Assembly (NCBI RefSeq): GCF_002217355.1
Contig: NZ_MUHA01000026.1
Coordinates: forward strand, 1-64,000
Length of the DNA stretch: 64,000 nucleotides
Source of the DNA: Flavobacterium oncorhynchi
Lineage (GTDB): Bacteria > Bacteroidota > Bacteroidia > Flavobacteriales > Flavobacteriaceae
Direction: 5' to 3'
Shown: one piece after another, positions 16,147 through 24,352 of the stretch
How the letters are laid out: each line of letters opens with the position of its first letter
How positions within the stretch are numbered: position 1 is the first letter of the stretch
Notes under the pieces: generated by a model
Database searches by the model: none
What the model was told of the DNA's origin: nothing
What the model saw: only the letters and a program-made list of their open reading frames with translations
Made by a program: the position numbers and the translations under genes

Positions 16147-17424
16147 TTATTTTTTCTTTTTAGGTTTTTCGGCTGCTTCAAAAATTCCTGGAATTGCAGT
16201 AAGTTCTGCAATTTTTACAATAACATCTGTTGCTTTCTGAATACTTTCGGCAGGAACATATTCGTACTTTCCATGAAAATTATGTCCGCCTGCAAATATA
16301 TTTGGGCAAGGTAAGCCCATGAAAGACAATTGAGAACCATCAGTTCCGCCTCGAATTGGTTTTATGATTGGTTTAATATCTAGTTCTCGCATTGCTTTTT
16401 CGGCAATATCTACAATATGTTTAACAGGAAGTACCTTTTCTTTCATATTGTAATATTGATCTTTTACTTCAGCAATTACAATATCTTCGCCAAATTTCTT
16501 CGCAAACTTCTTGTTGAATTTTTTAGCAATTTTAGCGATTAACTCTTTACGTTTTTCGAATTTCTTTTTGTTGTGATCACGAATAATTAATTCTAAAACA
16601 GTTTCTTCGATAGTGCCTTTTATGTGATGTACATGGAAAAAACCTTCGTAACCTTTTGTTTCTTGTGGTGTTTCGCCTTTTGGAAGTTCATTGATAAAAT
16701 CATTTGCCAGCAGCATTGAGTTTATCATTTTTCCTTTGGCATATCCTGGGTGAACGCTTTTTCCTTTAAAAGTAATTTTCGCACCCGCTGCATTGAAATT
16801 TTCGTATTCTAATTCGCCAATTTGGCTTCCATCCATTGTGTATGCCCATTGAGCACCAAATTTTTCAACATCAAAATGATGTGCTCCGCGGCCAATTTCT
16901 TCGTCAGGTGTAAAACCAATTCGGATTTTACCGTGTTTAATTTCCGGATGCTGAATTAAGTATTCCATAGCAGAAACTATCTCTGTAATTCCAGCCTTAT
17001 CATCTGCACCCAACAAAGTAGTTCCGTCAGTTGTAATAATAGTTTGTCCTTTATATTGCAATAAATCTTTGAAATAATCTGGAGATAAAATGATGTTTTT
17101 TTCGGCATTTAGAACAATGTCTTTTCCGTCATAATTTTCTACAATCTGTGGTTTTACGTTTGCACCGCTAAAATCTGGAGAAGTATCAAAATGAGAAACA
17201 AATCCAATTGTAGGCACTTCATGATCAACATTGCTTGGCAAAGTCGCCATGATATAAGCTTTGTCGTCAATAGTAACCTCTGTCAAACCTATAGTTTTTA
17301 GTTCTTCAACTAATTTGTTAGCAAGATTCCATTGTTTTTCTGTACTTGGAGTAGTTTTCGAATTCGGATCTGATTCGGTATCAATTGTTACATAACTGAT
17401 AAAACGATCTATGATGTGTTGCAT
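16147..17424 (-). CDS. pepT: Peptidase T (tripeptide aminopeptidase)
   Basis: This 425-residue M20-family metallopeptidase removes the N-terminal residue of tripeptides in the cytosol using two zinc ions. Ligand motifs are GFVSHFDTSPD, TLLGADDKAGITEI with the bridging Asp, FTPDEEIGRGAHHFD with the catalytic Glu, MDGSQIGELEYENFNA, and the C-terminal AGGHNFHGKYEYVP. Compared with other PepT proteins of about 410 residues it has a short Lys-rich tail. It is transcribed ahead of the abutting YdeI-like gene. Confidence 0.96.
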   Translation of the reverse strand: MQHIIDRFISYVTIDTESDPNSKTTPSTEKQWNLANKLVEELKTIGLTEVTIDDKAYIMATLPSNVDHEVPTIGFVSHFDTSPDFSGANVKPQIVENYDGKDIVLNAEKNIILSPDYFKDLLQYKGQTIITTDGTTLLGADDKAGITEIVSAMEYLIQHPEIKHGKIRIGFTPDEEIGRGAHHFDVEKFGAQWAYTMDGSQIGELEYENFNAAGAKITFKGKSVHPGYAKGKMINSMLLANDFINELPKGETPQETKGYEGFFHVHHIKGTIEETVLELIIRDHNKKKFEKRKELIAKIAKKFNKKFAKKFGEDIVIAEVKDQYYNMKEKVLPVKHIVDIAEKAMRELDIKPIIKPIRGGTDGSQLSFMGLPCPNIFAGGHNFHGKYEYVPAESIQKATDVIVKIAELTAIPGIFEAAEKPKKKK

Positions 17425-17493
17425 TTTTTTTAATTTTTAGCAAATATAAGTAATTTTTTCAGCAGATATATTTAGTAAGTTGTCTCTAAAAAC

Positions 17494-17527
17494 AAAAAAA
17501 GGATTCTGTTTTCAGAATCCTTTTTTT
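17494..17527 (-). terminator. Intrinsic terminator of the formylglycine-generating enzyme gene
   Basis: An 8-bp GC-containing stem (17501-17508 with 17513-17520), extended by A7/T7, has a 4-base loop and lies 17 bases past the stop at 17544. The A/T arms make it effective on either strand. Confidence 0.88.
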
Positions 17528-17543
17528 AATATGATTTTTTCCT

Positions 17544-18680
17544 TTAAATACTTTTAACGCATCTAAAACCAAGATGATTGGCTGCAGATCGAATTTCTCC
17601 TTTTCCTCTGGTTCCAACCATATATCTGGTGCAGTATTGATCTGTACATAAAAATGAACCGCCTCGATGCACACGTTTTATTTGACTTGGATCTGCAGGA
17701 TCATTGTAAGCATCAGGACCTTGCGGATTTTTAGCCACTTTTCCGCTTTCACTTAAAGATTTATAGTAATCTATGCTGTACCAATCGCTTGTCCATTCCC
17801 AGACATTTCCAGCAACATCATAAAGTCCGTAAGAGTTTGGAGCATATTGTTTTACTGGAGCAATGCCTTTAAAACCATCTTCGCCTGTATCTCCGTCTTT
17901 AATTGGAAAATGTCCTTGGTAAATATTGGCTTGAAATTTTCCTTTTGGCTTTAAAACATTTCCCCAAGCGTAAATTTCTCCTGTTTTACCACCTCTTGCA
18001 GCAAATTCCCATTCCGCCTCAGTTGGAAGTCTTTTTCCTGCCCATTTTGCATAGGCAGCAGCATCTTCGTAAGTAATATGTACAACTGGATATTTTTCTT
18101 TTCCTTTTAAGGAACTTTGAGGGCCAAGAGGATGTTTCCAGTCCGTTTCAGGAATATAGGCCCACCATTGCAGAAAATTGTTCAAATTTACAGCAGCATC
18201 AGTAGGATTAAATACTACAGAACCCGTTACTAGATCTTCTTCGGCAGCTGTTGGAAATTCTTCTTTAGTTGGTTTTTGTTCGGCAACAGTTATGTATCCC
18301 GTAGCTTTTACAAATTCAGCATATTGTTCATTTGTAACTTCGGTTTCGTCCATATAATAGCCGTCAACATAAACTCTATGTACAGGAGCGGCATCTTTTG
18401 TAACACCTTTTATACTGCATAAACTTTCATCTTCAACATTGCTTCCCATTGAAAATTCGCCTCCAGGAATCCAAACCATTCCTTTTGGAGCTGTTCCTGA
18501 TGGTTTATTTTTATTTTCAATAGTTGGTGTAAAAACTGAAGCTATAGATGTATCGGGCTTTTCGGCACAATCCATTACTGCCATTTTTTGCTTTGGTGAG
18601 ATTAGCTTGGTGTAACCATAAGCAATTGAAATAATAGAAATAGTCAGCACGGCAAATATCCAGTAGGTTTTATTTTTCAT
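17544..18680 (-). CDS. Formylglycine-generating enzyme (SUMF1 family), membrane-anchored
   Basis: This 378-residue protein has an N-terminal membrane anchor or signal (WIFAVLTISIISIAYGY) and then a complete FGE-sulfatase domain: MVWIPGGEFSMGS, DETEVTNEQYAEFVKATGY, KRLPTEAEWEFAARGG, YDVAGNVWEWTSDWY and RVHRGGSFLC. The copper-binding cysteine pair of true FGE is present as Cys345 and Cys350 in SFLCTDQYCTRY. FGE oxidises a sulfatase cysteine to formylglycine. Many Bacteroidota paralogues (such as gliding proteins) lack this pair, so activity is plausible here. No sulfatase gene is in the window. Confidence 0.9.
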   Translation of the reverse strand: MKNKTYWIFAVLTISIISIAYGYTKLISPKQKMAVMDCAEKPDTSIASVFTPTIENKNKPSGTAPKGMVWIPGGEFSMGSNVEDESLCSIKGVTKDAAPVHRVYVDGYYMDETEVTNEQYAEFVKATGYITVAEQKPTKEEFPTAAEEDLVTGSVVFNPTDAAVNLNNFLQWWAYIPETDWKHPLGPQSSLKGKEKYPVVHITYEDAAAYAKWAGKRLPTEAEWEFAARGGKTGEIYAWGNVLKPKGKFQANIYQGHFPIKDGDTGEDGFKGIAPVKQYAPNSYGLYDVAGNVWEWTSDWYSIDYYKSLSESGKVAKNPQGPDAYNDPADPSQIKRVHRGGSFLCTDQYCTRYMVGTRGKGEIRSAANHLGFRCVKSI

Positions 18681-18776
18681 TGTAAAAATTTTAAGCTGAT
18701 AATGGTTGTTAATAGATAGGCATAAAAGTAAATAAAATTATTTTTAATAGTATACTGAATTGGTAGAATTTAAAAA

Positions 18777-19739
18777 TTAATTGTCTTTTTCAACATTCAC
18801 AACTTCATATTTATTCTTTCCATCAACTTGAACGGATTGATAGTAAGTTTCTCCAAATTTTACGTATTTATTGTCTCCAATAGTTACTTCTTCACCGCCT
18901 TCAGGCAGATTGTCTACTAAAGTTCCTGCTGTTGGTGCAACAACTTTATAATTACTTCCGTCTTTTTCATAATACGTTCCTCCATAATAATAGTTATTGA
19001 CGGTTCCTGTATTGACTGTTTCGGCTCCACTCGGAATATTGTTTACGGTACCTCCAACTGGAGCAGGCACAGCTGTATAACCTCCATTTGTAGAGCTGTA
19101 CCAAACGCCTTGATCGTAGTGATATTTTTCATTTTCTACGCTGACTACGATTGCTGTAACGGCTAGAGTTGCTACGAAAAATCCCCAAGGATGCCAAACT
19201 GGTCCCCAATAGAATGGTGCATAAGGACGTGGGTAATACGGGTGATAGCAGTTGTAGCGATATCCGCCATATACATAAGGAGGGCGTGTATATGGTCTGT
19301 AGCCCGGTCTCACTACCGTATTACGATTGTTGCGAACGTGAACGCTGTTGTTTACATTGATGTTTACATTGTTTCTGTTTCGATTAACGGTATTGCCGCT
19401 AATATTGGTATTTCTGTTTCCTGTTTTATTTCTATTTACAGTATTAGAATTTCTATTGTTGGTTGTAGTTCTACCGCCAATTTTTGAGTTGGAAGAGTTA
19501 GAAGGTCTGTTTATTTTAGTACCCGAATTATTTGCGCCGGGTCTATTTGCTGTTGGTCTCGCTTGAGTTGCTGGTCTGTTTTGTATTGCACCGCCGCCTC
19601 TCTGTATTCCGCCGGCAGGTCTATGTGCGCCACCACCACCGCCTCGACGCTGTGCGGTACTATCTATTGAAATCAAAAAAAATGATCCAGCTAAAAATAG
19701 TAATGCACCTTTTTTTAGAGTTTTAGTTAATTTTTTCAT
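18777..19739 (-). CDS. Exported DUF6515 protein with Asn/Arg/Gly-rich region
   Basis: This 320-residue protein has a signal peptide ending near SIDSTAQ. A low-complexity part (about 30-145) starts RRGGGGGAHRPAGG and becomes Asn/Arg/Thr-rich, followed by a Tyr/Pro-rich stretch. A hydrophobic segment (FVATLAVTAIVVSV) precedes the C-terminal DUF6515-type module: YYYGGTYYEKDG then YKVVAPTAGTLVDNLPEGGE and a repeat of the pattern KYVKFGETYYQSV. The family is probably envelope-associated and of unknown function. It is followed by the FGE gene 96 bases later. The basic Gly/Arg region might bind nucleic acid or polysaccharide, which is only a guess. Confidence 0.8.
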   Translation of the reverse strand: MKKLTKTLKKGALLFLAGSFFLISIDSTAQRRGGGGGAHRPAGGIQRGGGAIQNRPATQARPTANRPGANNSGTKINRPSNSSNSKIGGRTTTNNRNSNTVNRNKTGNRNTNISGNTVNRNRNNVNINVNNSVHVRNNRNTVVRPGYRPYTRPPYVYGGYRYNCYHPYYPRPYAPFYWGPVWHPWGFFVATLAVTAIVVSVENEKYHYDQGVWYSSTNGGYTAVPAPVGGTVNNIPSGAETVNTGTVNNYYYGGTYYEKDGSNYKVVAPTAGTLVDNLPEGGEEVTIGDNKYVKFGETYYQSVQVDGKNKYEVVNVEKDN

Positions 19740-19835
19740 TTTCAGATTTTTATGTTGGTTAAAGTTATTAAAAAATATACTTTGTATAGAATTTTAAGTC
19801 GAATATTTTGAATTGCTGCAATGTCATTTTAACTG

Positions 19836-21062
19836 TTATAGAGAAATATCCCATTGTATTCTAAAACGCCAGCCTTGTTCTAAAGGCAAGGTTTTGTCCT
19901 GAAAACTAAAATAGGAAACCTCTGAAGTGAGCTTGTTTTTATGTCCCTTAAAGAACCAGTTAAAAGCAAGGGTTGTTTCGTTTTGCAAATTTTGTTTTAT
20001 ACTGTTATCTGGGCGATAGGAAGCGTGTCTTCCTGCCATTTCTAAGTGTTTTGGCCACCAATCAAGTACATTGTGAAAAAAATAACCAGCCTGAACATAG
20101 TATCCTTTTAAAGTTGTTATGTCATTATTATTCAATTTATCAATAATTTCTTTGGTATGCAATTCGCTTTGCCAAGAAAAACCGCGATACATAAAAGCAG
20201 TTTCCATATTCCATTGATTTACTCTGTATTGACCAGGTAAACCATTTTCAAACCCGTCTAAAGAACCTCCTCCTGCTTGAGAAAAGCGAGTATAAGGGCT
20301 TCTATTGGTTATGGCAGAAAAAGCAACAATTGGAGTGGGTTTTTCATGAAACTCTAAATCGCAGCCTTCAAAATCAAGAAAGCGTCCCAAAAAGTTCCAT
20401 TGAGCACGTCCAAAATACATTAAATTATTGTCATCGTTACTCGTGTTTCCTCTACCAGTTCCAGTTAAGGCTGCTACCCAATAATTAAAATCGGCAATGC
20501 CGGCTCCTTTAAGATGACCATTAACTTCAACTCCCATTTGTCTGTCTACAGTAAAAGGTCTGTTAATCAAAGATCGCTCTACGGTTTGCTGTTCACCGCT
20601 GCTTATAAAACGTTCGCGGGTAAATTCAGTTTTCCATTGCCCGACTTTAAAGCTCAGCCATTCCCATTTTTCGATCATTATTCTAAAGTCCAGTAAATTG
20701 GACTGACTTAATTCATATTCCCAATAGTATTTCAACCAGGGTTCAAAAGCATGTCCGCCAATTTTAAGTCTGGCGCGGTTTATTTTAAAAGTGGTTTTGG
20801 CATCTTGACTGTAATCATCATAAGTTAAAGGATCGGTATCATAGGGAGTAGAAAATCTAAATTGAAATCGGCTTTGTAATTGAAATAGAAATTTATTGTC
20901 TTTGGTTTGTAGTTCTATTCCCTTATCTCCATAACGAACATTAATTAGTTTAGTAGTATCTTTTTCTTTCAATTGCTGCGCTGAGCCATCTAAACTAAAT
21001 AATAGTACTAAGCAGAGAAGAAGAGTATTCGATACGTTTGTTAGAATGTTTGCGTTATGCAT
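19836..21062 (-). CDS. Porin of the OprP/phosphate-selective type
   Basis: This 408-residue outer-membrane protein has a signal peptide ending near DGSAQ and a beta-barrel rich in alternating aromatic strands. FLFQLQSRFQFRF, KINRARLKIGGHAFEPWLKYYWEYELSQ, FKVGQWKTEFTRERFISSGEQ and QMGVEVNGHL are typical of the OprO/OprP porin family, and the protein ends in RFRIQWDISL. It would let anions or small solutes cross the outer membrane. It follows the small barrel gene at 21105 by 42 bases, so they are likely cotranscribed. Confidence 0.88.
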   Translation of the reverse strand: MHNANILTNVSNTLLLCLVLLFSLDGSAQQLKEKDTTKLINVRYGDKGIELQTKDNKFLFQLQSRFQFRFSTPYDTDPLTYDDYSQDAKTTFKINRARLKIGGHAFEPWLKYYWEYELSQSNLLDFRIMIEKWEWLSFKVGQWKTEFTRERFISSGEQQTVERSLINRPFTVDRQMGVEVNGHLKGAGIADFNYWVAALTGTGRGNTSNDDNNLMYFGRAQWNFLGRFLDFEGCDLEFHEKPTPIVAFSAITNRSPYTRFSQAGGGSLDGFENGLPGQYRVNQWNMETAFMYRGFSWQSELHTKEIIDKLNNNDITTLKGYYVQAGYFFHNVLDWWPKHLEMAGRHASYRPDNSIKQNLQNETTLAFNWFFKGHKNKLTSEVSYFSFQDKTLPLEQGWRFRIQWDISL

Positions 21063-21104
21063 ATGCTTAGAATGTTTGTAATAATTTATAGTTACTTAGT
21101 ATGG

Positions 21105-21686
21105 CTATTTTCCTCCAAAGTTTTTAGCAATTCCTAAACCAATTCCCCGACTGTCATATGCATTCCATTTTAAGTCGTAGCTGAAAGTTCCAAATATTTC
21201 CCAATCTTTTGGAAGTTCATAGCCATATTCTACCCCGGCTCGCGTCAAAAAGAAATCTTCTTCTTTGGCAAATTCTCCTCCAAATCCTAAAAGAATACTC
21301 CATGATTCGCTAGGTTTATAGATTCCCATAACGGCAGGAGCGATAGGATAACTGCGTTCGACAGTTTCTTTATCGTCACCGCTTGCATATGTTTTTTCGA
21401 CTTTAAATTTTTCAATAATAAAATCGGTGTGCAGACCAATTGCCCATTTTTCGTGAAATTGATACGTATAATCAACTCCCCATGCAGGAAGATTTAATAC
21501 ATCATGATTTCCTTCGTCATCACGACCTTCAAATACATGAGCATGATTAATTGATATTCCTATTTGATGATGCGGACTAAATGTTTTCTTTTCGCTTTCT
21601 TGAGCTGTAATACTGTTGTAACTGACTAAATAAAAAATCGTTGCCAGGAAAACTGTTATCTTAATATGATTAATAGTAGAAAACAT
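21105..21686 (-). CDS. Small outer-membrane beta-barrel protein
   Basis: This 193-residue protein has a signal peptide (to about residue 28, SITAQ) and alternating strand patterns consistent with an eight-stranded barrel: HHQIGISINHAHVF, WGVDYTYQFHEKWAIGLHTDFII, WSILLGFGGEFAKEE and WEIFGTFSYDLKWNAYDSRGIGLGIAKNF. The family and function are not recognised. It lies just upstream of the porin gene on the same strand, and a shared role in envelope transport is possible. Confidence 0.75.
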   Translation of the reverse strand: MFSTINHIKITVFLATIFYLVSYNSITAQESEKKTFSPHHQIGISINHAHVFEGRDDEGNHDVLNLPAWGVDYTYQFHEKWAIGLHTDFIIEKFKVEKTYASGDDKETVERSYPIAPAVMGIYKPSESWSILLGFGGEFAKEEDFFLTRAGVEYGYELPKDWEIFGTFSYDLKWNAYDSRGIGLGIAKNFGGK

Positions 21687-21933
21687 TTAGAGTCTGTATT
21701 AATGAAATATTAGTTTAAAGCTGTAAATAGCTCAAAATTAAATAATAAATGACCCAAACAGGTTTGTGCTAAGAGCTTAAATCGTTTCATTTTATAACTT
21801 GCAACGTCAAAAAAGTAAATTTTGACTCAATATTTTTAGTTTTTTGAAATGTTTTTAATTTTTATGTTAAAATTGATTTGAAAACTCTTGTAATTTGTTT
21901 TCTGTAAAAAGCACCTTTTTAAACTATAATATT

Positions 21934-21941
21934 TAAATTTG
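21934..21941 (+). promoter_or_regulatory. Putative -7 box (TAAATTTG) of pyrD
   Basis: TAAATTTG is an exact match to the Bacteroidota -7 consensus, 28 bases before the pyrD ATG. No clear -33 TTG is present at standard spacing. Confidence 0.5.
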
Positions 21942-21969
21942 CATCCGAAAAAATAACAACAACACACTT

Positions 21970-23004
21970 ATGTATAAATTGATAATCCGTCCGATACTTT
22001 TTTGGTTTGATCCTGAAGAAGTGCATTACTTTACTTTTTCATTTGTAAAATTCATTTCAAAAATCCCTGGAGTTTCATCAATTATACGATCTATTTATGA
22101 GGTAAAAGATTCTCGTTTAGAAAGAGAAGTTTTTGGAATTAAATTCAAAAACCCAGTTGGACTTGCGGCTGGATTTGACAAAGATGCCAAGTTGTATAAG
22201 GAGCTTTCTGATTTTGGTTTTGGTTTTATCGAAATTGGAACTGTAACGCCGGTTGGTCAGGAAGGAAATCCTAAAAAACGTTTGTTCCGTTTAAAAGAAG
22301 ATCAGGCAATTATTAACCGAATGGGGTTTAATAATGGCGGTGTTATTGAAGCTGTAGAACGTTTGAAAAAGAATTCAGGAGTTTTAATTGGTGGGAATAT
22401 TGGTAAAAATAAAGTGACACCAAATGAAAATGCGGTTGATGATTATATCATTTGTTTCGATGCTTTGTTTAATCATGTTGATTATTTTGTGGTAAATGTA
22501 AGTTCTCCAAATACACCAAATCTAAGGGCATTACAAGACAAAGAGCCTTTAACGGCTTTATTGCAGACTTTGCAAGATCGAAATATAGAGAAACAAAAAA
22601 CAAGCACTCAAAAAGTAAAACCAATTCTTTTAAAAATTGCTCCAGATCTTACAGATGAGCAATTGTTAGATATTATTGATATTGTAAAGACAACTCAAAT
22701 TGCGGGTGTAATTGCTACAAATACGACTATTTCAAGAGATGGTTTACAATCTCAAAACCAATCTGAAACGGGAGGTTTGTCTGGAAAGCCGTTAACAAAA
22801 CGTTCTACAGAAGTAATTCGTTTTCTTTCGGAAAAAAGCAATAAAGCATTCCCAATTATTGGAGTAGGAGGAATTCATTCAGCAGATGATGCGATCGAAA
22901 AACTTAATGCAGGTGCAAGTTTAGTGCAATTGTATACAGGTTTTATTTATGAAGGTCCTGCACTTATAAAAGCTATAAACAAGAAAGTTTTAAGTCAGTT
23001 ATAA
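21970..23004 (+). CDS. pyrD: Quinone-dependent dihydroorotate dehydrogenase
   Basis: This 344-residue class 2 enzyme oxidises dihydroorotate to orotate in pyrimidine synthesis, passing electrons through FMN to membrane quinone. The N-terminal helices (LIIRPILFWFDPEEVHYFTF) form the membrane/quinone site and separate it from class 1 enzymes. Core motifs are NPVGLAAGFDKDA, FGFIEIGTVTPVGQEGNPKKRLFRL, FVVNVSSPNTPNLR with the catalytic Ser, ILLKIAPDL and PIIGVGGIHSADDA. Its last codon and stop, TTATAA, are shared with the convergent gene. Confidence 0.97.
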   Translation: MYKLIIRPILFWFDPEEVHYFTFSFVKFISKIPGVSSIIRSIYEVKDSRLEREVFGIKFKNPVGLAAGFDKDAKLYKELSDFGFGFIEIGTVTPVGQEGNPKKRLFRLKEDQAIINRMGFNNGGVIEAVERLKKNSGVLIGGNIGKNKVTPNENAVDDYIICFDALFNHVDYFVVNVSSPNTPNLRALQDKEPLTALLQTLQDRNIEKQKTSTQKVKPILLKIAPDLTDEQLLDIIDIVKTTQIAGVIATNTTISRDGLQSQNQSETGGLSGKPLTKRSTEVIRFLSEKSNKAFPIIGVGGIHSADDAIEKLNAGASLVQLYTGFIYEGPALIKAINKKVLSQL

Positions 23005-23706
23005 AATTAGTATCTGAACAACTTGTCCAACAAGTATTGCGATTCCAAAACTGATTAAAGTGCCAATCAAAACATATTCAGTTAGTTTTCGATCTTTGGC
23101 TTCTTTTAAATCTCCAAACCTAAAAATAGATTTTGCGGCCAGCAAAAATCCAATAGCTTCAAAATGTCCTAAAAGGATAAAGCAGAATATAAATAAACGC
23201 TCTAATATGCCAATGTAATTTCCTGCATTGGCAAGTGAGTTATCTTGATTACTGTTTTGACTTTCAGGGCTCCAAATTGAGATTATGGTTTTAATAAAAA
23301 TAGAAGTTGGTTTAGTTATAAATATAATTCCCGTTACTAAAATCCAAAATTTATCATCAAGCCAAAAATGAATCATATTTTTATTTTGGTATAAAAGGCT
23401 GATGCCAATCAGAATCAAAATATGTGCAATTTGGTCTACAACAAACCAAGTGCGTTTCGTTTTCTTCTTCTGAAAATTAAGTTTGATAAAATCTATAAAG
23501 CCGTGGGTAATGGCTATGAATGCTGCGTAAGGTATAAAACTTATTTCTCCAACTAGAATTGCTGCCAAAATTCCGTGCAGTAAAACATGAAGATATAAAT
23601 AAAAGCTTTTATGTTTCTTCGTTTCTTTATCAGCGACCCATTTGTTGGGCTGCCAAATAAAATCTCCTAATAAATGGGCTAAAAACAGTTTTATAAATAA
23701 AATCAT
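22999..23706 (-). CDS. DUF3307 polytopic membrane protein
   Basis: This 235-residue inner-membrane protein has about six hydrophobic segments. Polar residues recur within them: His11, Asp15 and Gln19 in AHLLGDFIWQP, His40 and His44 in YLHVLLHG, His68, Asp72 and Lys75 in THGFIDFIK, and Asp91 and His95 in VDQIAHI. A conserved-looking KSIFRFGDL precedes the last helix. Buried His/Asp suggests a metal site, as in membrane hydrolases, but no activity is established. Its ATG overlaps the satD stop by 4 bases. The gene ends in the pyrD stop region with no terminator between. Confidence 0.88.
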   Translation of the reverse strand: MILFIKLFLAHLLGDFIWQPNKWVADKETKKHKSFYLYLHVLLHGILAAILVGEISFIPYAAFIAITHGFIDFIKLNFQKKKTKRTWFVVDQIAHILILIGISLLYQNKNMIHFWLDDKFWILVTGIIFITKPTSIFIKTIISIWSPESQNSNQDNSLANAGNYIGILERLFIFCFILLGHFEAIGFLLAAKSIFRFGDLKEAKDRKLTEYVLIGTLISFGIAILVGQVVQILIL

Positions 23707-24317
23707 GGAGCTGTAAGTTGTTTTATTTGTGTTCTAAAATAGCGGTCTAAAGTGATAACCAAATCAAATTGAGCACGTTTTTGCCTGCGGCTAACAGCGG
23801 CTTGGTTAATACCTAATTTCTGACCAATTTCTTCTTGAGACAGAGTTGGATTTTCTATTGCCAAAGCTGTAAATTCAGCAGATTGTACCAGCCAGTTGTC
23901 CATAAAGGTTAAAGCCAGCTGCAGCATTAGATTCAGTTTTTCATTAAAATCAATGTCGGCAGTTCGTAAAGCCAGTGTTACCTTTTGTTTTTTTAAAGTT
24001 CCAAAAAGTTCTCCAGAATTAATGAAAGCAGTTCCATTACTTTCCGATATTTTTGCAGCATTATGTGTTTTGCTGCCAAAACCAATACTCATTCGGGCAT
24101 CTAGTTTTATAGCTCTTAAACGTGCTTTTAGTAAAATAGCAGTTAGTAGAGCTTCCTCAGGATTTTCAACTTCAATTTGAAATTCATCGCCTCTGTAAAT
24201 TTCCCATTGATTTGGTGTATCACCAAATTGAGCAAGGATTTTTTTTAAATCCTCGACCCAATGTTTTGATTGCTGTTGTCTTGAATCGATTATGTCGCCT
24301 GTAATTACACTAGTCAT
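23703..24317 (-). CDS. SatD-family protein: cyclase-like palm domain plus helix-turn-helix
   Basis: This 204-residue protein belongs to the SatD family. Residues 1-110 contain SVITGDIIDSR (Asp8, Asp11), YRGDEFQIEV (Asp44, Glu45), an alpha helix rich in Ala and Leu, and MSIGFGSKTHNA. This order resembles the palm fold of class III nucleotidyl cyclases or GGDEF proteins, with candidate metal-binding acids. Residues 155-185 form a helix-turn-helix (LSQEEIGQKLGINQAAVSRRQK) suited to DNA binding. It is translationally coupled to the DUF3307 gene, and a four-copy palindrome array lies upstream. Enzymatic activity is inferred, not known. Confidence 0.87.
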   Translation of the reverse strand: MTSVITGDIIDSRQQQSKHWVEDLKKILAQFGDTPNQWEIYRGDEFQIEVENPEEALLTAILLKARLRAIKLDARMSIGFGSKTHNAAKISESNGTAFINSGELFGTLKKQKVTLALRTADIDFNEKLNLMLQLALTFMDNWLVQSAEFTALAIENPTLSQEEIGQKLGINQAAVSRRQKRAQFDLVITLDRYFRTQIKQLTAP

Positions 24318-24322
24318 AAGAT

Positions 24323-24330
24323 CAAATATA
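24323..24330 (-). promoter_or_regulatory. Proximal -7 box (TATATTTG) of satD
   Basis: The minus strand reads TATATTTG just five bases before the satD ATG, which would give a leaderless transcript. No -33 TTG lies at the expected spacing; the nearest, within the first palindrome, is 26 bases away. Confidence 0.4.
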
Positions 24331-24352
24331 ATTAAAAAATAATAAAATTTGT

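Noticed and set aside
17544..18680. Gliding-motility protein GldK instead of FGE
   Set aside because: GldK-like proteins are not expected to retain the CxxxxC copper site, and no gldL/M/N genes follow; the intact Cys pair favours FGE.
19169..19726. Overlapping plus-strand open frames opposite the DUF6515 gene
   Set aside because: They are shadow frames caused by the low-complexity Asn/Arg-rich coding sequence on the minus strand.
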